A DNA stretch of 64,000 nucleotides from the NCBI RefSeq assembly GCF_008042035.1, contig NZ_RDBL01000006.1, positions 1,332,050-1,396,049 of the forward strand. Reading direction: 5' to 3'. A program made the position numbers and the translations under genes. The stretch comes from Streptomyces sp. col6 (GTDB lineage: Bacteria; Actinomycetota; Actinomycetes; Streptomycetales; Streptomycetaceae). The notes under the pieces are model-generated. The model did no database searches and was not told the DNA's origin. It was given only the letters and a program-made list of their open reading frames with translations. Shown piece after piece: positions 1 through 8,540 of the stretch. Position 1 is the stretch's first letter, and every line of letters starts with the position of its first letter.

Positions 1-67
1 GGGGAGGGGACTTCGGCGGCGGGTTCTGACCACGGGGCCGGGAGCGTCCCGTGACAGAATCGCGCGC

Positions 68-580
68 ATGAACGGTTCGGCCGCGACGCCCATGGCCCGG
101 CTGGTGCACCGCCGCTGGCGGGAACGGGAAGCACCCGACGGCGACTTCCTCGTGTTCGCCGACGGTTCGCTCCGCGTGATGGACCTCCTGCGGACGCGGC
201 CCCCGGACCGGCCCGGTGATCCGCGGGCGGAGACCTGGCACTGGGCGCAGATCCTGCGGGCCACCGAGTGGAGCACGGACGACTGGGTGGAGGTCGACTC
301 CGCACTCGCCACCCACGTCCACGGCACCAGCCGCGCCTGGGCGGGGGAGTCCGCCCAGCACGGCTCCATCGGCTGGGTCGCGCTGACCCGGGACGACGAG
401 GACAGCACCCTCGAATGGCTCGCCGTCTCCGGCTGGTCCAACCCGTTCCACGCCGTCACCCTGGACGACACCGCGGTGACCGCGGTCAGCACCGCCGGCC
501 GGATCTGGACCTTCCCCCGCGACGCGCCCCAGAACGTGAAGATCACCGCCGACCCGGCTCATCCGGGCGCGCGCCGCTGA
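68..580 (+). CDS. hypothetical protein
   Basis: The 170-residue product is not recognised. It is soluble, with no signal peptide or membrane segment, acidic and rich in Trp (WHWAQ, WSTDDW, WTFPRD). The C-terminal half reads like small beta-strand repeats ending in a TAGRIWTF segment. The ATG at 68 is the first good start; an in-frame ATG lies eight codons later. The frame has strong G/C third-position bias, as real genes here do. It is followed at 603-629 by a terminator-like hairpin and then by a convergent gene, so it is probably the last gene of a unit that begins left of the window. No function is proposed. Confidence 0.7.
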   Translation: MNGSAATPMARLVHRRWREREAPDGDFLVFADGSLRVMDLLRTRPPDRPGDPRAETWHWAQILRATEWSTDDWVEVDSALATHVHGTSRAWAGESAQHGSIGWVALTRDDEDSTLEWLAVSGWSNPFHAVTLDDTAVTAVSTAGRIWTFPRDAPQNVKITADPAHPGARR

Positions 581-602
581 GGCGGGAACCGGACGCACGA
601 AT

Positions 603-629
603 GGGCCGCGGGGTGCGGCCCCGCGGCCC
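603..629. terminator. bidirectional terminator-like hairpin
   Basis: There is an 11-bp perfect stem (GGGCCGCGGGG / CCCCGCGGCCC) with a 5-nt loop. It lies between two convergent genes ending at 580 (+) and 658 (-). No U-tract is present, as is usual in this GC-rich genome. Confidence 0.65.
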
Positions 630-657
630 GGACGTGGTGGAAGGACTGACGGGCGGG

Positions 658-2283
658 TCAGCCGCGTCCGCCGTGGGCGCGCTCGAAGGTGGCGAAGGCC
701 GCCTCCTGGCGCCACTCGGTCGCCGCCTTCGGGCTGCGCGCGAGGTACGCCGCGCAGCGCGCGCCGGGGCGGCCGTCACCGGGGCGGTCGGCCCGGCAGG
801 CGTCGACCACGCGGTAGCCGGAGGGCGCGGAGCCGGCGGCCCACAGGCTGCGGCCGTCGCGGAAGGCGTACTCCAGCGAGGCGCGGGCCAGGTCCTTCAG
901 CTCGGTGTACGAGAGGCTGTAGGTCTTCGCCGCGTACTGGTACTCGTGGCTGATGTCGATCCGGGAGACGCCCGGGTCGTCCGTGGACAGCACGATCGGC
1001 ACGCCGTAGCGGCGGTACGCGTTGAACGGGTGGTCGTCGCCCGCGATGCCGAGGATCTGCTTGTTGCTGGAGAACGGCACCTCGACGGCCACGTGCCGCC
1101 GCGCCATCGTCCTGGCCAGCTGCCGCCAGTCGTTCTCGTGGACCAGGTCCACGCCATGGCCGATGCGCTCGGCGCCGGCGACCCGCACCGCCTCGTTGAT
1201 GTGGAAGGTCAGGTCCTCCGGCTTGACCAGGCCGGGCGCCAGCTCACCGGCGTGCAGGGTGAGGTGGGCGCCCGGGTACTGCCCGCGCAGGTACTTCAGC
1301 ATCCGCATCTGGAGGCTGTAGTTCTCCAGCGAGCTGTCCCAGTCCTCCGGCTGGACGAGGTTGACCGCGACGAACCGGTGGTCGCGCTCGGCCAGCCGCA
1401 TGCCGACCGCCATCTGCGTGAAGACGCGGACCGGCGAACTGCCCCGGGAGACCTGGGAGATCCAGCGGACGGGCAGCCGGCAGCCGGGCGCCGGGCGCGG
1501 GGTGTCGCAGTGCGCGGCCTCACGGAACTGCGCGTCGCTGTCGTCGGCCTCCTTGACCGCCTCGTCGATGACCTTGTCCAGCTTGCCGCCGGCCAGGAGC
1601 TTGCGGTGCAGCGCGGCGAGGTCGGCGTCGTAACCCACCGCGTCGGCCAGTGCCTTGGCGCTGTCCGAGGCCGGGCTGACCATCGTCTCCAGGTAGAACT
1701 GGTTCTGCTTCACCACGGTGTTCGCGACGTTGGCGAGCATCTTGCCCCGGGTGTACCAGGTCGCCATGCCGAACTTGCCGAACGTGTCGAAGAAGTGGTC
1801 GTGCCCGGACTCGTCGGCCGGGAAGTCCTGCATCGACCAGGCCCGGATGATCTGCTGCTTGAACGCGGGGTCGGTGCGCGCGTCGGAGGCCGGCCGGGCG
1901 CCCGGGGCGCACGGCGAGGCCACCGCGGTCATCGTCGCGTCGATGCAGAGCCCCTGCTCGATCGCGAGCTGGAGCAGGTACTCCGTGGTCACCGCCCCGG
2001 AGAGGTGGTTGTGCAGGTCGCCGCCCTTGGGCAGCTCCTTGAAGAAGGCCCGCAGCCGCGCGGGCCGTTCCCGCAGCGAGTCCAGGTACGCGGCGGTGCG
2101 GCGCTCGGCCGGTGTGACGGCGCGGGGCGACGCGTATCCGGCGGCCCGTGCGGCGCCGTCCTGCGCGGGGGCGGAGGCGGTCGCCGGGATCGCCGGAAGC
2201 AGGGTCAGGAGGGCGAGCGCGCCGCCGAACCCGGCCAGCAGGGAGGACTTGGGACGGCGTGCCGTCCGATGGGAAGAGATCAC
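658..2283 (-). CDS. secreted adenosine deaminase-like amidohydrolase
   Basis: This is a metal-dependent deaminase of the adenosine deaminase superfamily, most like the large secreted ADGF/CECR1 type. The metal-binding and catalytic motifs appear in order: DLHNHLSGA near the N-terminus, then LTLHAGE, RIGHGVDL and STDDPGVSR. A basic stretch (RTARRPK) followed by a hydrophobic run ending in ATASA looks like a Sec signal peptide, so it probably acts outside the cell on adenosine or a related nucleoside. I chose the GTG at 2283 because it puts the signal peptide at the N-terminus. The frame is open to a GTG at 2349, which would add 22 polar residues; neither start has a clear ribosome site. The exact substrate is inferred. 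Confidence 0.85.
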   Translation of the reverse strand: MISSHRTARRPKSSLLAGFGGALALLTLLPAIPATASAPAQDGAARAAGYASPRAVTPAERRTAAYLDSLRERPARLRAFFKELPKGGDLHNHLSGAVTTEYLLQLAIEQGLCIDATMTAVASPCAPGARPASDARTDPAFKQQIIRAWSMQDFPADESGHDHFFDTFGKFGMATWYTRGKMLANVANTVVKQNQFYLETMVSPASDSAKALADAVGYDADLAALHRKLLAGGKLDKVIDEAVKEADDSDAQFREAAHCDTPRPAPGCRLPVRWISQVSRGSSPVRVFTQMAVGMRLAERDHRFVAVNLVQPEDWDSSLENYSLQMRMLKYLRGQYPGAHLTLHAGELAPGLVKPEDLTFHINEAVRVAGAERIGHGVDLVHENDWRQLARTMARRHVAVEVPFSSNKQILGIAGDDHPFNAYRRYGVPIVLSTDDPGVSRIDISHEYQYAAKTYSLSYTELKDLARASLEYAFRDGRSLWAAGSAPSGYRVVDACRADRPGDGRPGARCAAYLARSPKAATEWRQEAAFATFERAHGGRG

Positions 2284-2491
2284 CGACGCATGATCGCGCT
2301 CGCCGGGGTCATGTGACGCGGAATCATGCCGGGAAGGCCGAACGTCCACCCGATCGAGTGGGCGCAGGAGAGACCGGCGGAGAGAGCCGGGCGGGAGACC
2401 CAGGTCACTTCCGTACCTGTCACATCGCCGTCGGCCGCTCCGTCAGAGGGGTGTAGAGAACACCGACCCGACTCACGGCAGGGGAACCACC

Positions 2492-2968
2492 ATGGAAGCG
2501 CGCCTCAACCTCTTCACCAACGCCGTCGCGGCCAAGACCCTGAAGCACTTCGTCGCGGCGGGCAAGGAACTCGCCGCCACCTCCACGATTCCGGGCCACA
2601 CGCTGGAGCTGGTCACGCTGCGCGCCAGCCAGATCAACGGCTGCGCGGTCTGCGTCGACATGCACACCAAGGACCTTCTCGCCGGCGGCGAGTCCACCAC
2701 CCGTGTCAACCTGGTCGCCGCCTGGCGCGAGGCCACGGTCTTCACCGACGCCGAACGCGCCGCCCTGGAGTTCGTCGAGGAAGCGACGCGCATCGCGGAC
2801 GGGGCGGGCGGGGTCCCGGACGAGGTCTGGGCCGGGGCGGCCAAGCACTACGACGAGGACGAGATGGCGGCCCTTGTGAGCATCACCGCCCTCATCAACG
2901 CCTTCAACCGGCTCAACGTCGCGACCCAGCAGCCGGCGGGCGCCTACGTGGCCGGCCAGTACGCCTGA
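2492..2968 (+). CDS. AhpD-like / carboxymuconolactone decarboxylase-family protein
   Basis: The 158-residue protein has the AhpD-fold signature: a CxxCxxxH motif (CAVCVDMH, about residues 52-59) preceded by LRASQINGC. Proteins of this family are small alkylhydroperoxidase or thiol-disulfide redox enzymes, commonly involved in peroxide defence. It is a single-domain, stand-alone gene. The start ATG is preceded by an AGGGGA ribosome site and followed by a clear terminator hairpin, so it looks monocistronic. The substrate cannot be told from sequence. Confidence 0.88.
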   Translation: MEARLNLFTNAVAAKTLKHFVAAGKELAATSTIPGHTLELVTLRASQINGCAVCVDMHTKDLLAGGESTTRVNLVAAWREATVFTDAERAALEFVEEATRIADGAGGVPDEVWAGAAKHYDEDEMAALVSITALINAFNRLNVATQQPAGAYVAGQYA

Positions 2969-2978
2969 CGGTACGGAT

Positions 2979-3011
2979 GCCGCCGCCCGGAAAGTTCTGC
3001 CGGGCGGCGGC
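2979..3011 (+). terminator. terminator hairpin
   Basis: A perfect 12-bp stem (GCCGCCGCCCGG and its complement) with a 9-nt loop lies 10 bp after the AhpD-like gene. Confidence 0.75.
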
Positions 3012-3037
3012 CGTTCGCGCAGCTCATGCCGACGCAA

Positions 3038-3053
3038 AGAGGTCTAGACCACT
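3038..3053. promoter_or_regulatory. DasR-type operator (dre) upstream of the muramidase
   Basis: The 16-mer AGAGGTCTAGACCACT is a palindrome. It differs at one position from the Streptomyces DasR consensus A(G/C)TGGTCTAGACCA(G/C)T as I know it. It lies 160 bp before the GH25 start, in an intergenic region just after the upstream terminator. DasR is the N-acetylglucosamine-responsive GntR repressor/activator of aminosugar genes, which fits control of cell-wall hydrolases. Confidence 0.75.
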
Positions 3054-3122
3054 AACGAAGGGAGAAAACTGTTTACCGGCGTGCGGTTCTGTGGCTGACT
3101 ATGTCGTGTTCGCGACAAGTGG

Positions 3123-3148
3123 ACGCGCGTAGACCACGCGCGTAGAAC
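3123..3148 (+). promoter_or_regulatory. tandem ACGCGCGTAGA element, probable promoter region
   Basis: ACGCGCGTAGA occurs twice with a 13-bp period (3123 and 3136). The second copy extends to ACGCGCGTAGAAC, which recurs at 9319-9331 before another secreted-protein gene. TAGAAC would serve as a -10 hexamer 65 bp before the GH25 start. The role is inferred. Confidence 0.4.
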
Positions 3149-3212
3149 ATCGTGAAGCGTGCTGCCCGAGCGGTCGGTCGACGGCCGTCCCCCCACCAGC
3201 AGGAGGCTCCTC

Positions 3213-4067
3213 ATGACCACGCGCAAGAGATTCACCGCGGCCGGTGTCATCGCCACGAGCGCGGCACTGCTGCTCGGCCTGATGTCCGGCTCCGCGTCGG
3301 CGGCGCCCCGCCACGACAACCCCGTCCCGCTCGGCAAGGGGTACATGGGTGTCGGCTACGTCCAGGACAGCAAGGACTTCAAGCCGGACACCCGGCAGCT
3401 GCACCTCGACCCCGGTGCCGGTGCCCAGCTCAAGGCGAACCCCGAGGGCATCGACGTCTCCAGCTGGCAGGGCGGCATCAACTGGAGCTCGGTGCGCGGC
3501 GCGGGCATCGAGTTCGCCTGGATGAAGGCGACCGAAGGACTGACGTACAAGGACCCGACGTTCAGCGCCAACTACCTGAACGCCTACAACGCGGGCGTCA
3601 TCCGGGGCGCGTACCACTACGCCCGGCCGGACGTCTCCGGCGGCGCGGCCCAGGCGGACTTCTTCGCGAGCAACGGCGGCGCCTGGTCCCGCGACAACCT
3701 CACGCTTCCGGGCGTGCTGGACATCGAGGGCACCTGCTACGGCTACTCCCAGGCCTCCATGCAGCAGTGGATCCTCGACTTCTACAACCAGTACAAGGCC
3801 CGCACCGGCCGTGACGTCGTGATCTACACCAGTCCGAGCTGGTGGAACACCTGCACCGGCGGCTGGAGCGGCATGTCCGCCCGCAGCCCCCTGTGGGTCG
3901 CGAACTGGACCACCGGCACCCCCAGCATCCCGTCGGGCTTCCCCTTCTACACGGTCTGGCAGTACACCTCCACCGGCGCGGTGAACGGTGTCTCCGGCAA
4001 CGTCGACCGCGACCGCTTCAGCGGCGACCGCTCCCGCCTGCTGGCCCTGGCGAACAACACGCCGTGA
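3213..4067 (+). CDS. secreted GH25 muramidase (lysozyme)
   Basis: This peptidoglycan N-acetylmuramidase of glycoside hydrolase family 25 has 284 residues. The N-terminus is a Sec signal peptide (basic TTRKR, hydrophobic core, cleavage near SASA-AP). The catalytic domain starts at GIDVSSWQGGINW and carries the family landmarks: AWMKATEG, GAYHYARP, LDIEG (DxE catalytic pair) and WVANW, ending at VWQYTS and NVDRDRF. The ATG is chosen because AGGAGG lies directly upstream; an earlier in-frame start would bury the signal peptide. A DasR-type site and a repeated promoter-like element lie upstream. The next gene is a GH3 enzyme that also acts on cell-wall sugars, but a terminator separates them. Confidence 0.93.
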   Translation: MTTRKRFTAAGVIATSAALLLGLMSGSASAAPRHDNPVPLGKGYMGVGYVQDSKDFKPDTRQLHLDPGAGAQLKANPEGIDVSSWQGGINWSSVRGAGIEFAWMKATEGLTYKDPTFSANYLNAYNAGVIRGAYHYARPDVSGGAAQADFFASNGGAWSRDNLTLPGVLDIEGTCYGYSQASMQQWILDFYNQYKARTGRDVVIYTSPSWWNTCTGGWSGMSARSPLWVANWTTGTPSIPSGFPFYTVWQYTSTGAVNGVSGNVDRDRFSGDRSRLLALANNTP

Positions 4068-4088
4068 ACGTAAACGTATAGGTGTACG

Positions 4089-4120
4089 AGCCGGAGCGGC
4101 CAGGTCGGGCCGCTCCGGCT
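4089..4120 (+). terminator. terminator hairpin
   Basis: A perfect 13-bp stem (AGCCGGAGCGGCC and its complement) with loop AGGTCG follows the GH25 gene. It lies within the 88-bp gap before the GH3 gene. Confidence 0.75.
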
Positions 4121-4155
4121 CCCGTCCCCCACGACCGCTCACGAAGGAGCACGTC

Positions 4156-5283
4156 ATGACCCCACCGCTCAGCAGGCGCGGCGCCCTGATCGCCGGAGCC
4201 GCGGCCCTGGCCGGCGGCCTGGCCCCGGCGGCCGGTGCGGAGGCGGCCCTCCGGCTGCCGATGGCCACGCGGCCCCGCTTCTCCGCCCTGTCCCCCCTCC
4301 AGCGCGCCGGGCAGTGCGTGATCCACTCCTACCCGGGGCTCACCCCGCCCGCGTCCCTGATGGACGCCATCAAGCAGGGTCACACGGCCGGGGTCATCTT
4401 CTTCGGCGAGAACATCCAGAACCTGAGCCAGATCGAGGGCGTCATCAACCAGATGAAGGCGGCCCACGCCTCGTCCCCGGTCAAGGCCCCGCTGCTCCTG
4501 ATGACCGACCAGGAGGGTGGTGTCATCCGCCGGCTGCCCGGCGAGCCCGTGAGGTCCGCGAAGGACGTCGGCGCCTCGTCCGACCCGCACTACTGGGCCG
4601 ACTTCACCGGCAGCGGCGCGGGCCTGAACCTCGCGGGCATCGGCATGAACGTCAACCTCGCCCCGGTCCTGGACGTCTACCGCAAGGACGGCGACTTCAC
4701 CGACCAGTACGAGCGTTCATACAGCAAGTCGGCCGCGGCCGTAGCCAGTTGCGGGTCCACTTTCATCACCGCCCAGCAGGCGGAGGGCGTCGCCGCCACC
4801 GCCAAGCACTTCCCGGGACTCGGCCCGGCCACGGCGAGCCAGAACACCGACCTGCGCGCCGTCACGATCAGCACCTCCGCCTCCAGCCTGCGCAGCGTGG
4901 ACGAGGCGCCGTACCGTGACGCGATCGCCGCCGGCGTCAAGCTCGTCATGCTCTCCTGGGCCGTCTACACCGCCCTGGACTCCGCCCGCCCCGCCGGTCT
5001 CTCGCCGACCGTCGTAGGCGAGCTGCGCAACCGCCTCGGCTTCAAGGGCGTCACGGTCACCGACGCCCTGGAGGCCGGCGCGCTCTCGTCCTACGGCAGT
5101 ACGTCCCAGCGCGCCGTGAAGGCCGCCGCCGCGGGCATGGACCTCATCCTCTGCTCGGCGCGCAGCGTCTCCCAGGGCGACGAGGCAGTGACCGCCCTGG
5201 CCGACGCCCTGGGCGACTCCCTGGACCCGACCGCCTTCGACGCCGCCGCGGCCCGCGTGAACGCGCTGCGCGCGGGGCTGTGA
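4156..5283 (+). CDS. secreted GH3 beta-N-acetylhexosaminidase (NagZ-like)
   Basis: This glycoside hydrolase family 3 enzyme probably removes terminal beta-GlcNAc from muropeptides or chitooligosaccharides. The N-terminus is Tat-like (SRRGALIAGAAAL). The TIM-barrel motifs are visible: TDQEGG with the downstream Arg pair, LAPVLDV, and KHFPGLG, which in NagZ enzymes precedes the catalytic His/Asp loop. The TVTDALEAGA segment is the usual nucleophile region. The single-domain size (375 aa) matches bacterial NagZ rather than two-domain beta-glucosidases. The ATG is preceded by AAGGAG. It follows a GH25 muramidase, so the pair could take peptidoglycan down to GlcNAc, the DasR inducer precursor. Confidence 0.9.
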   Translation: MTPPLSRRGALIAGAAALAGGLAPAAGAEAALRLPMATRPRFSALSPLQRAGQCVIHSYPGLTPPASLMDAIKQGHTAGVIFFGENIQNLSQIEGVINQMKAAHASSPVKAPLLLMTDQEGGVIRRLPGEPVRSAKDVGASSDPHYWADFTGSGAGLNLAGIGMNVNLAPVLDVYRKDGDFTDQYERSYSKSAAAVASCGSTFITAQQAEGVAATAKHFPGLGPATASQNTDLRAVTISTSASSLRSVDEAPYRDAIAAGVKLVMLSWAVYTALDSARPAGLSPTVVGELRNRLGFKGVTVTDALEAGALSSYGSTSQRAVKAAAAGMDLILCSARSVSQGDEAVTALADALGDSLDPTAFDAAAARVNALRAGL

Positions 5284-5318
5284 CGGCCCGCCGGAGGCGT
5301 ACTCGCTAGATTACGGCG

Positions 5319-5978
5319 GTGACCGACGCGCCCGTCCCCTCTCCCGCCCCCGGCAGCGCCGCCGACGTCGTCCGTACGTGGGACGCGCGCGCGGAGCAGT
5401 ACCTCCGGCTCTTCCGCGACGAGTTGGAGGGCAAGCCGTACGACCTGGACGTCCTGCGCGCCTTCGCGGACCGGGTCGGCGCGGGAGCCAGGGTGTACGA
5501 CGCCGGGTGCGGGCCCTGCGGCCATGTGACGGCCCTGTTGGCGTCCCATGGCCTCGATGTGCTGGGTATCGACCTCTCGCCCCGCTGCGTCGACCTCGCC
5601 CGCCGCGAGCAGCCGGGCTGCCGGTTCGCCGTCATGGACCAGGGCGCGATCGGCACGGGCCCGCTCGACGGGCTGGTCGCGTACTACTCGCTGCACGACC
5701 AGCCCAAGCGCGTGCTGCCCGTGACGCTGGCGGCCTGGGCAGCAGCGGTACGCCCCGGCGGACAGCTGCTGACCGTCGCGAAGGAGGGCACGGGGGACGG
5801 GGTCGTCGACGATCCCATGGGCGGCGAACTCCGCGTGTACTGGGCGGAGTTCACGGCATACGAACTGCGCACGGCGGCCCGGGACGCGGGTTTCCGCGTC
5901 GACGACTGCACGGTCCGCGAGGCGTACGAGGACGAGATCCCGGCCCGCCGCGTCTACCTCGCGGCGACGAGGTCCTAG
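5319..5978 (+). CDS. class I SAM-dependent methyltransferase
   Basis: The 219-residue Rossmann methyltransferase has the SAM-binding motif I (VYDAGCGPCGH, about residues 64-74), the acidic strand-2 end (VLGIDLS) and the motif IV-like MDQGAIG. The LLTVAKEG and RVYLAATR segments complete the fold. It has no recognisable substrate domain. The start is the GTG at 5319; a weak GGAGG lies about 25 bp upstream, and the gene opens shortly after the GH3 stop. The stop codon TAG is itself part of the CTAG target duplication of the MITE that follows, so the insertion may have changed the original C-terminus. Confidence 0.85.
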   Translation: MTDAPVPSPAPGSAADVVRTWDARAEQYLRLFRDELEGKPYDLDVLRAFADRVGAGARVYDAGCGPCGHVTALLASHGLDVLGIDLSPRCVDLARREQPGCRFAVMDQGAIGTGPLDGLVAYYSLHDQPKRVLPVTLAAWAAAVRPGGQLLTVAKEGTGDGVVDDPMGGELRVYWAEFTAYELRTAARDAGFRVDDCTVREAYEDEIPARRVYLAATRS

Positions 5979-6140
5979 GGGGTGTCTTGTCGATCAGGGT
6001 CGGATCAGGCCGCGGCGTCTGGTGCGGTGCATCGCAAGGCGCCGGAGCGTCTCGATAGCGGAGCTATTGGGGCGTTTCGGCAACGCCGCGAGGTGCCGTA
6101 CCAGGCGTCGCGGACCCGGCCATGATCGGCAAGACACTCC
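5979..6140. mobile_element. MITE, 162 bp, IS5-like CTAG target duplication
   Basis: The element has imperfect terminal inverted repeats of about 28 bp. The left end begins GGGGTGTCTTGTCGATCA; the right end, read inward, begins GGAGTGTCTTGCCGATCA. It is flanked by direct CTAG copies at 5975-5978 and 6141-6144, fitting the 4-bp YTAR duplication of the IS5 group. There is no room for a transposase, so it must be mobilised in trans. An internal ATAGC-GGA-GCTAT hairpin is present near 6053. Confidence 0.82.
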
Positions 6141-6269
6141 CTAGCGGTTCGCCGACGCAGTCGCCGCCCCGGCGAGGATCTTCACCAAGGCCCGGGTTTG
6201 CCGCACCGGCAAGGATGTTTGCCGTGGCGCCGGGCGACGCGCACCATCTGCCGTATTGGAGGTGCGCGC

Positions 6270-7844
6270 ATGAGCGACATGACGCAGATGTACGACGTAG
6301 TGGTGGTCGGCGGCGGGGCCGCCGGGCTGAGCGGGGCACTGGCGCTGGGCCGGGCCCGGCGCTCGGTGCTGGTGATCGACTCGGGCAGCCCGCGCAACGC
6401 GCCCGCGTCCCACATCCACAACTACCTGGGCCGCGAGGGCACCCCGCCCGGCGAACTCCTGGCGATCGGCCGGGAGGAAGTGGCCGGCTACGGGGTGGAG
6501 GTCGTCACCGGTGAGGTCACCGTGGCCGAGCGGCTGCCGGAGGACTCGGGGTTCCGGGTCGTACGCGGGGACGGGACGACCGTCACCGCGCGGCGGCTGC
6601 TGGTCACGACCGGGCTGACCGACGAGCTGCCGGCGATCCCGGGCCTGGCCGGGCGGTGGGGCCGCGAGGTGCTGCACTGCCCGTACTGCCACGGCTGGGA
6701 GGTGCGCGACGCGGCGATCGGCGTCATCGGGGTCAGCCCCATGGCCGTGCACCAGGCGCTGCTGTGGCGGCAGTGGAGCGAGGACGTCACTCTCTTCCTG
6801 CACCAGGCTCCGGAGCTCAGCGACGAGGAGTACGAGCAGCTCGCCGCGCGTGGCATCGCGGTCGTGGACGGCGAGGTGGCTGGGCTGGAGGTCAGCGGCG
6901 ACCGGCTGACCGGCGTACGCCTCGCGGGCGGCCGGGTGGTCGAGCGGGCGGCGTTGGTCGTGCAGCCGAGGTTCACGGCGCGCTCCGGCGTACTGGAGAG
7001 CCTGGGGCTGCGGCCCGTACCGCTGGAGATGGGCGGGCACACCCTCGGCTCGTACATCGAGGTGGACCCGAACGGGGCCACGGCAGTGCCCGGTGTGTGG
7101 GTGGCCGGGAACGTCACCGGTCTCATGGACCAGGTGATCGGCTCGGCGGCGGCCGGGCTGAAGGCGGGCGGGGCCATCAACGGGGACCTCGTCATGGAGG
7201 ACACCGAGCGGGCCGTGAAGGCCCGCAACGCGCCCTCGGACGCCCAGATGTGGGACGACCGCTACCGCGAGAGCGACCGGATCTGGAGCGGCAAGCCCAA
7301 CACCGTGCTCGTCCGCGAGGTCGAGGACCTGGAGCCGGGCCGGGCGCTGGACCTGGGCTGCGGGGAGGGTGCGGACGCGGTGTGGCTGGCGGGCCGGGGC
7401 TGGCGGGTCACCGCCACGGACATCTCGCGCGTCGCGCTGGGCCGGGCGGCCGAGCACGCGGCGGAGGCGGGCGTCGCCGGCCGGGTGGACTGGCAGTTCC
7501 ACGACCTGGGCGTCACGTTCCCCGAAGGGGCGTACGACCTTGTCTCGGCGCAGTTCCTGCACTCCATGGGCGACCTGCCCCGCGAACGCATTCTGCGCCG
7601 GGCGGCCCGCGCGGTCGCCCCGGGCGGGGTGCTGCTGATCGTGGGCCACGCGGGCTTCCCGGCCTGGGACCACCACCACGCGGACATGGAGCTGCCGACC
7701 CCGGACGAGGTGCTGGCCTCGCTGGAGCTGCCGGAGGGGGAGTGGGAGGTGCTGCTCAGCGAGGAGCACGAGCGCGTGCAGAACGACCCGGACGGCAATC
7801 CCACCACCCGTACGGACAACGCCCTGAAGATCAGACGGCGTTGA
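6270..7844 (+). CDS. fused FAD-dependent thioredoxin-reductase-like oxidoreductase / SAM methyltransferase
   Basis: The 524-residue protein has two domains. Residues 1-310 form a pyridine-nucleotide disulfide oxidoreductase of thioredoxin-reductase type: a dinucleotide-binding VVGGGAAGLSG at the N-terminus, a CPYC redox pair (in HCPYCHGWE), and a C-terminal GVWVAGNVTG FAD loop. From about residue 325 (MWDDRYRESDRIWSGKPN) a class I methyltransferase follows, with motif I LDLGCGEGAD and WRVTATDIS. This fusion is known in actinobacteria but its substrate is not established; the N-terminal half of the methyltransferase resembles thiol/tellurite methyltransferases. GGAGG precedes the ATG. The gene follows a MITE that may have altered its promoter. 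Confidence 0.88.
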   Translation: MSDMTQMYDVVVVGGGAAGLSGALALGRARRSVLVIDSGSPRNAPASHIHNYLGREGTPPGELLAIGREEVAGYGVEVVTGEVTVAERLPEDSGFRVVRGDGTTVTARRLLVTTGLTDELPAIPGLAGRWGREVLHCPYCHGWEVRDAAIGVIGVSPMAVHQALLWRQWSEDVTLFLHQAPELSDEEYEQLAARGIAVVDGEVAGLEVSGDRLTGVRLAGGRVVERAALVVQPRFTARSGVLESLGLRPVPLEMGGHTLGSYIEVDPNGATAVPGVWVAGNVTGLMDQVIGSAAAGLKAGGAINGDLVMEDTERAVKARNAPSDAQMWDDRYRESDRIWSGKPNTVLVREVEDLEPGRALDLGCGEGADAVWLAGRGWRVTATDISRVALGRAAEHAAEAGVAGRVDWQFHDLGVTFPEGAYDLVSAQFLHSMGDLPRERILRRAARAVAPGGVLLIVGHAGFPAWDHHHADMELPTPDEVLASLELPEGEWEVLLSEEHERVQNDPDGNPTTRTDNALKIRRR

Positions 7845-7928
7845 CCGCGCGTATAGGACGGATACCGACCTAAAGGGCTCGTACTGTCATTCCTGACGGC
7901 GGAACAGGAACGACGGAAGGCAGAACCC

Positions 7929-8471
7929 ATGAACGCCAGCGAGACGGCCCCCGCGAACACCGGCTCCGACGAGCGCGCCGACCTGCTGGAGGCGCTGGGC
8001 AAGCAGCGGCACTTCCTGCGGTTCACCACCCGCGACCTGACCGACGAGGAGGCCGGGCAGCGGACCACGAAGAGCGAGCTGTGTCTCGGCGGCCTCATCA
8101 AGCACGTCACCTCGGTGGAGCGGACCTGGGCCGCGTTCATCGTGGAGGGCGCCTCCGCGATGCCGGACTTCACCGCGATGACCGAGGCGGACTTCGCCCA
8201 GCGGGCCGACGACTTCAGGATGCTGCCGGGCGAGACGCTGGCCGGCGTGCTCGACGCGTACGAGAAGGTGGCGGAGGCGACCGACGAGCTGGTCGCCTCG
8301 CTGCCCGATCTGGGCGTCTCGCACGCGCTGCCGAAGGCGCCCTGGTTCGACGGGGACGCGAAGTGGTCGGCCCGCCGGGTGCTGGTGCACATCGTCGCGG
8401 AGACCGCCCAGCACGCCGGCCACGCGGACATCATCCGGGAGTCCCTGGACGGCGCGAAGTCCATGGGCTGA
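7929..8471 (+). CDS. DinB-family protein (DUF664, mycothiol-transferase-like)
   Basis: The 180-residue four-helix-bundle protein opens with the usual DinB/DUF664 pattern (RADLLEALGKQRHFLRFTTRDLTDEEA). Three spaced metal-ligand histidines are visible (LIKHVTSVERTW, LVHIVAETAQHAGHADIIRE). The AETAQHAGHADIIRE ending is characteristic of the actinobacterial mycothiol-dependent DinB group. Such proteins conjugate or transfer mycothiol to electrophiles, but no substrate can be inferred here. The ATG follows a GGAAGG site. A 21-bp terminator hairpin follows the gene. Confidence 0.85.
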   Translation: MNASETAPANTGSDERADLLEALGKQRHFLRFTTRDLTDEEAGQRTTKSELCLGGLIKHVTSVERTWAAFIVEGASAMPDFTAMTEADFAQRADDFRMLPGETLAGVLDAYEKVAEATDELVASLPDLGVSHALPKAPWFDGDAKWSARRVLVHIVAETAQHAGHADIIRESLDGAKSMG

Positions 8472-8483
8472 CCCGGGACGCAC

Positions 8484-8532
8484 CGAACGCCCGCCGCCCG
8501 CTCCCGTACGAGGAGCGGGCGGCGGGCGTTCG
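8484..8532. terminator. very strong bidirectional terminator hairpin
   Basis: A perfect 21-bp stem with loop CGTACGA sits between convergent genes (DinB on + and YceI on -). It is the longest perfect hairpin I saw in the window. Confidence 0.85.
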
Positions 8533-8540
8533 GGGATGGA

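Noticed and set aside
2284..2349. 22-residue extension of the adenosine deaminase-like protein
   Set aside because: It would place polar residues before the signal peptide, and there is no ribosome site at the GTG at 2349.
3012..3212. A c-di-AMP (ydaO-type) riboswitch before the GH25 gene
   Set aside because: Such elements precede many Streptomyces wall hydrolases, but the space is short and I could not see the conserved ydaO core; the dre and promoter repeats explain the region better.
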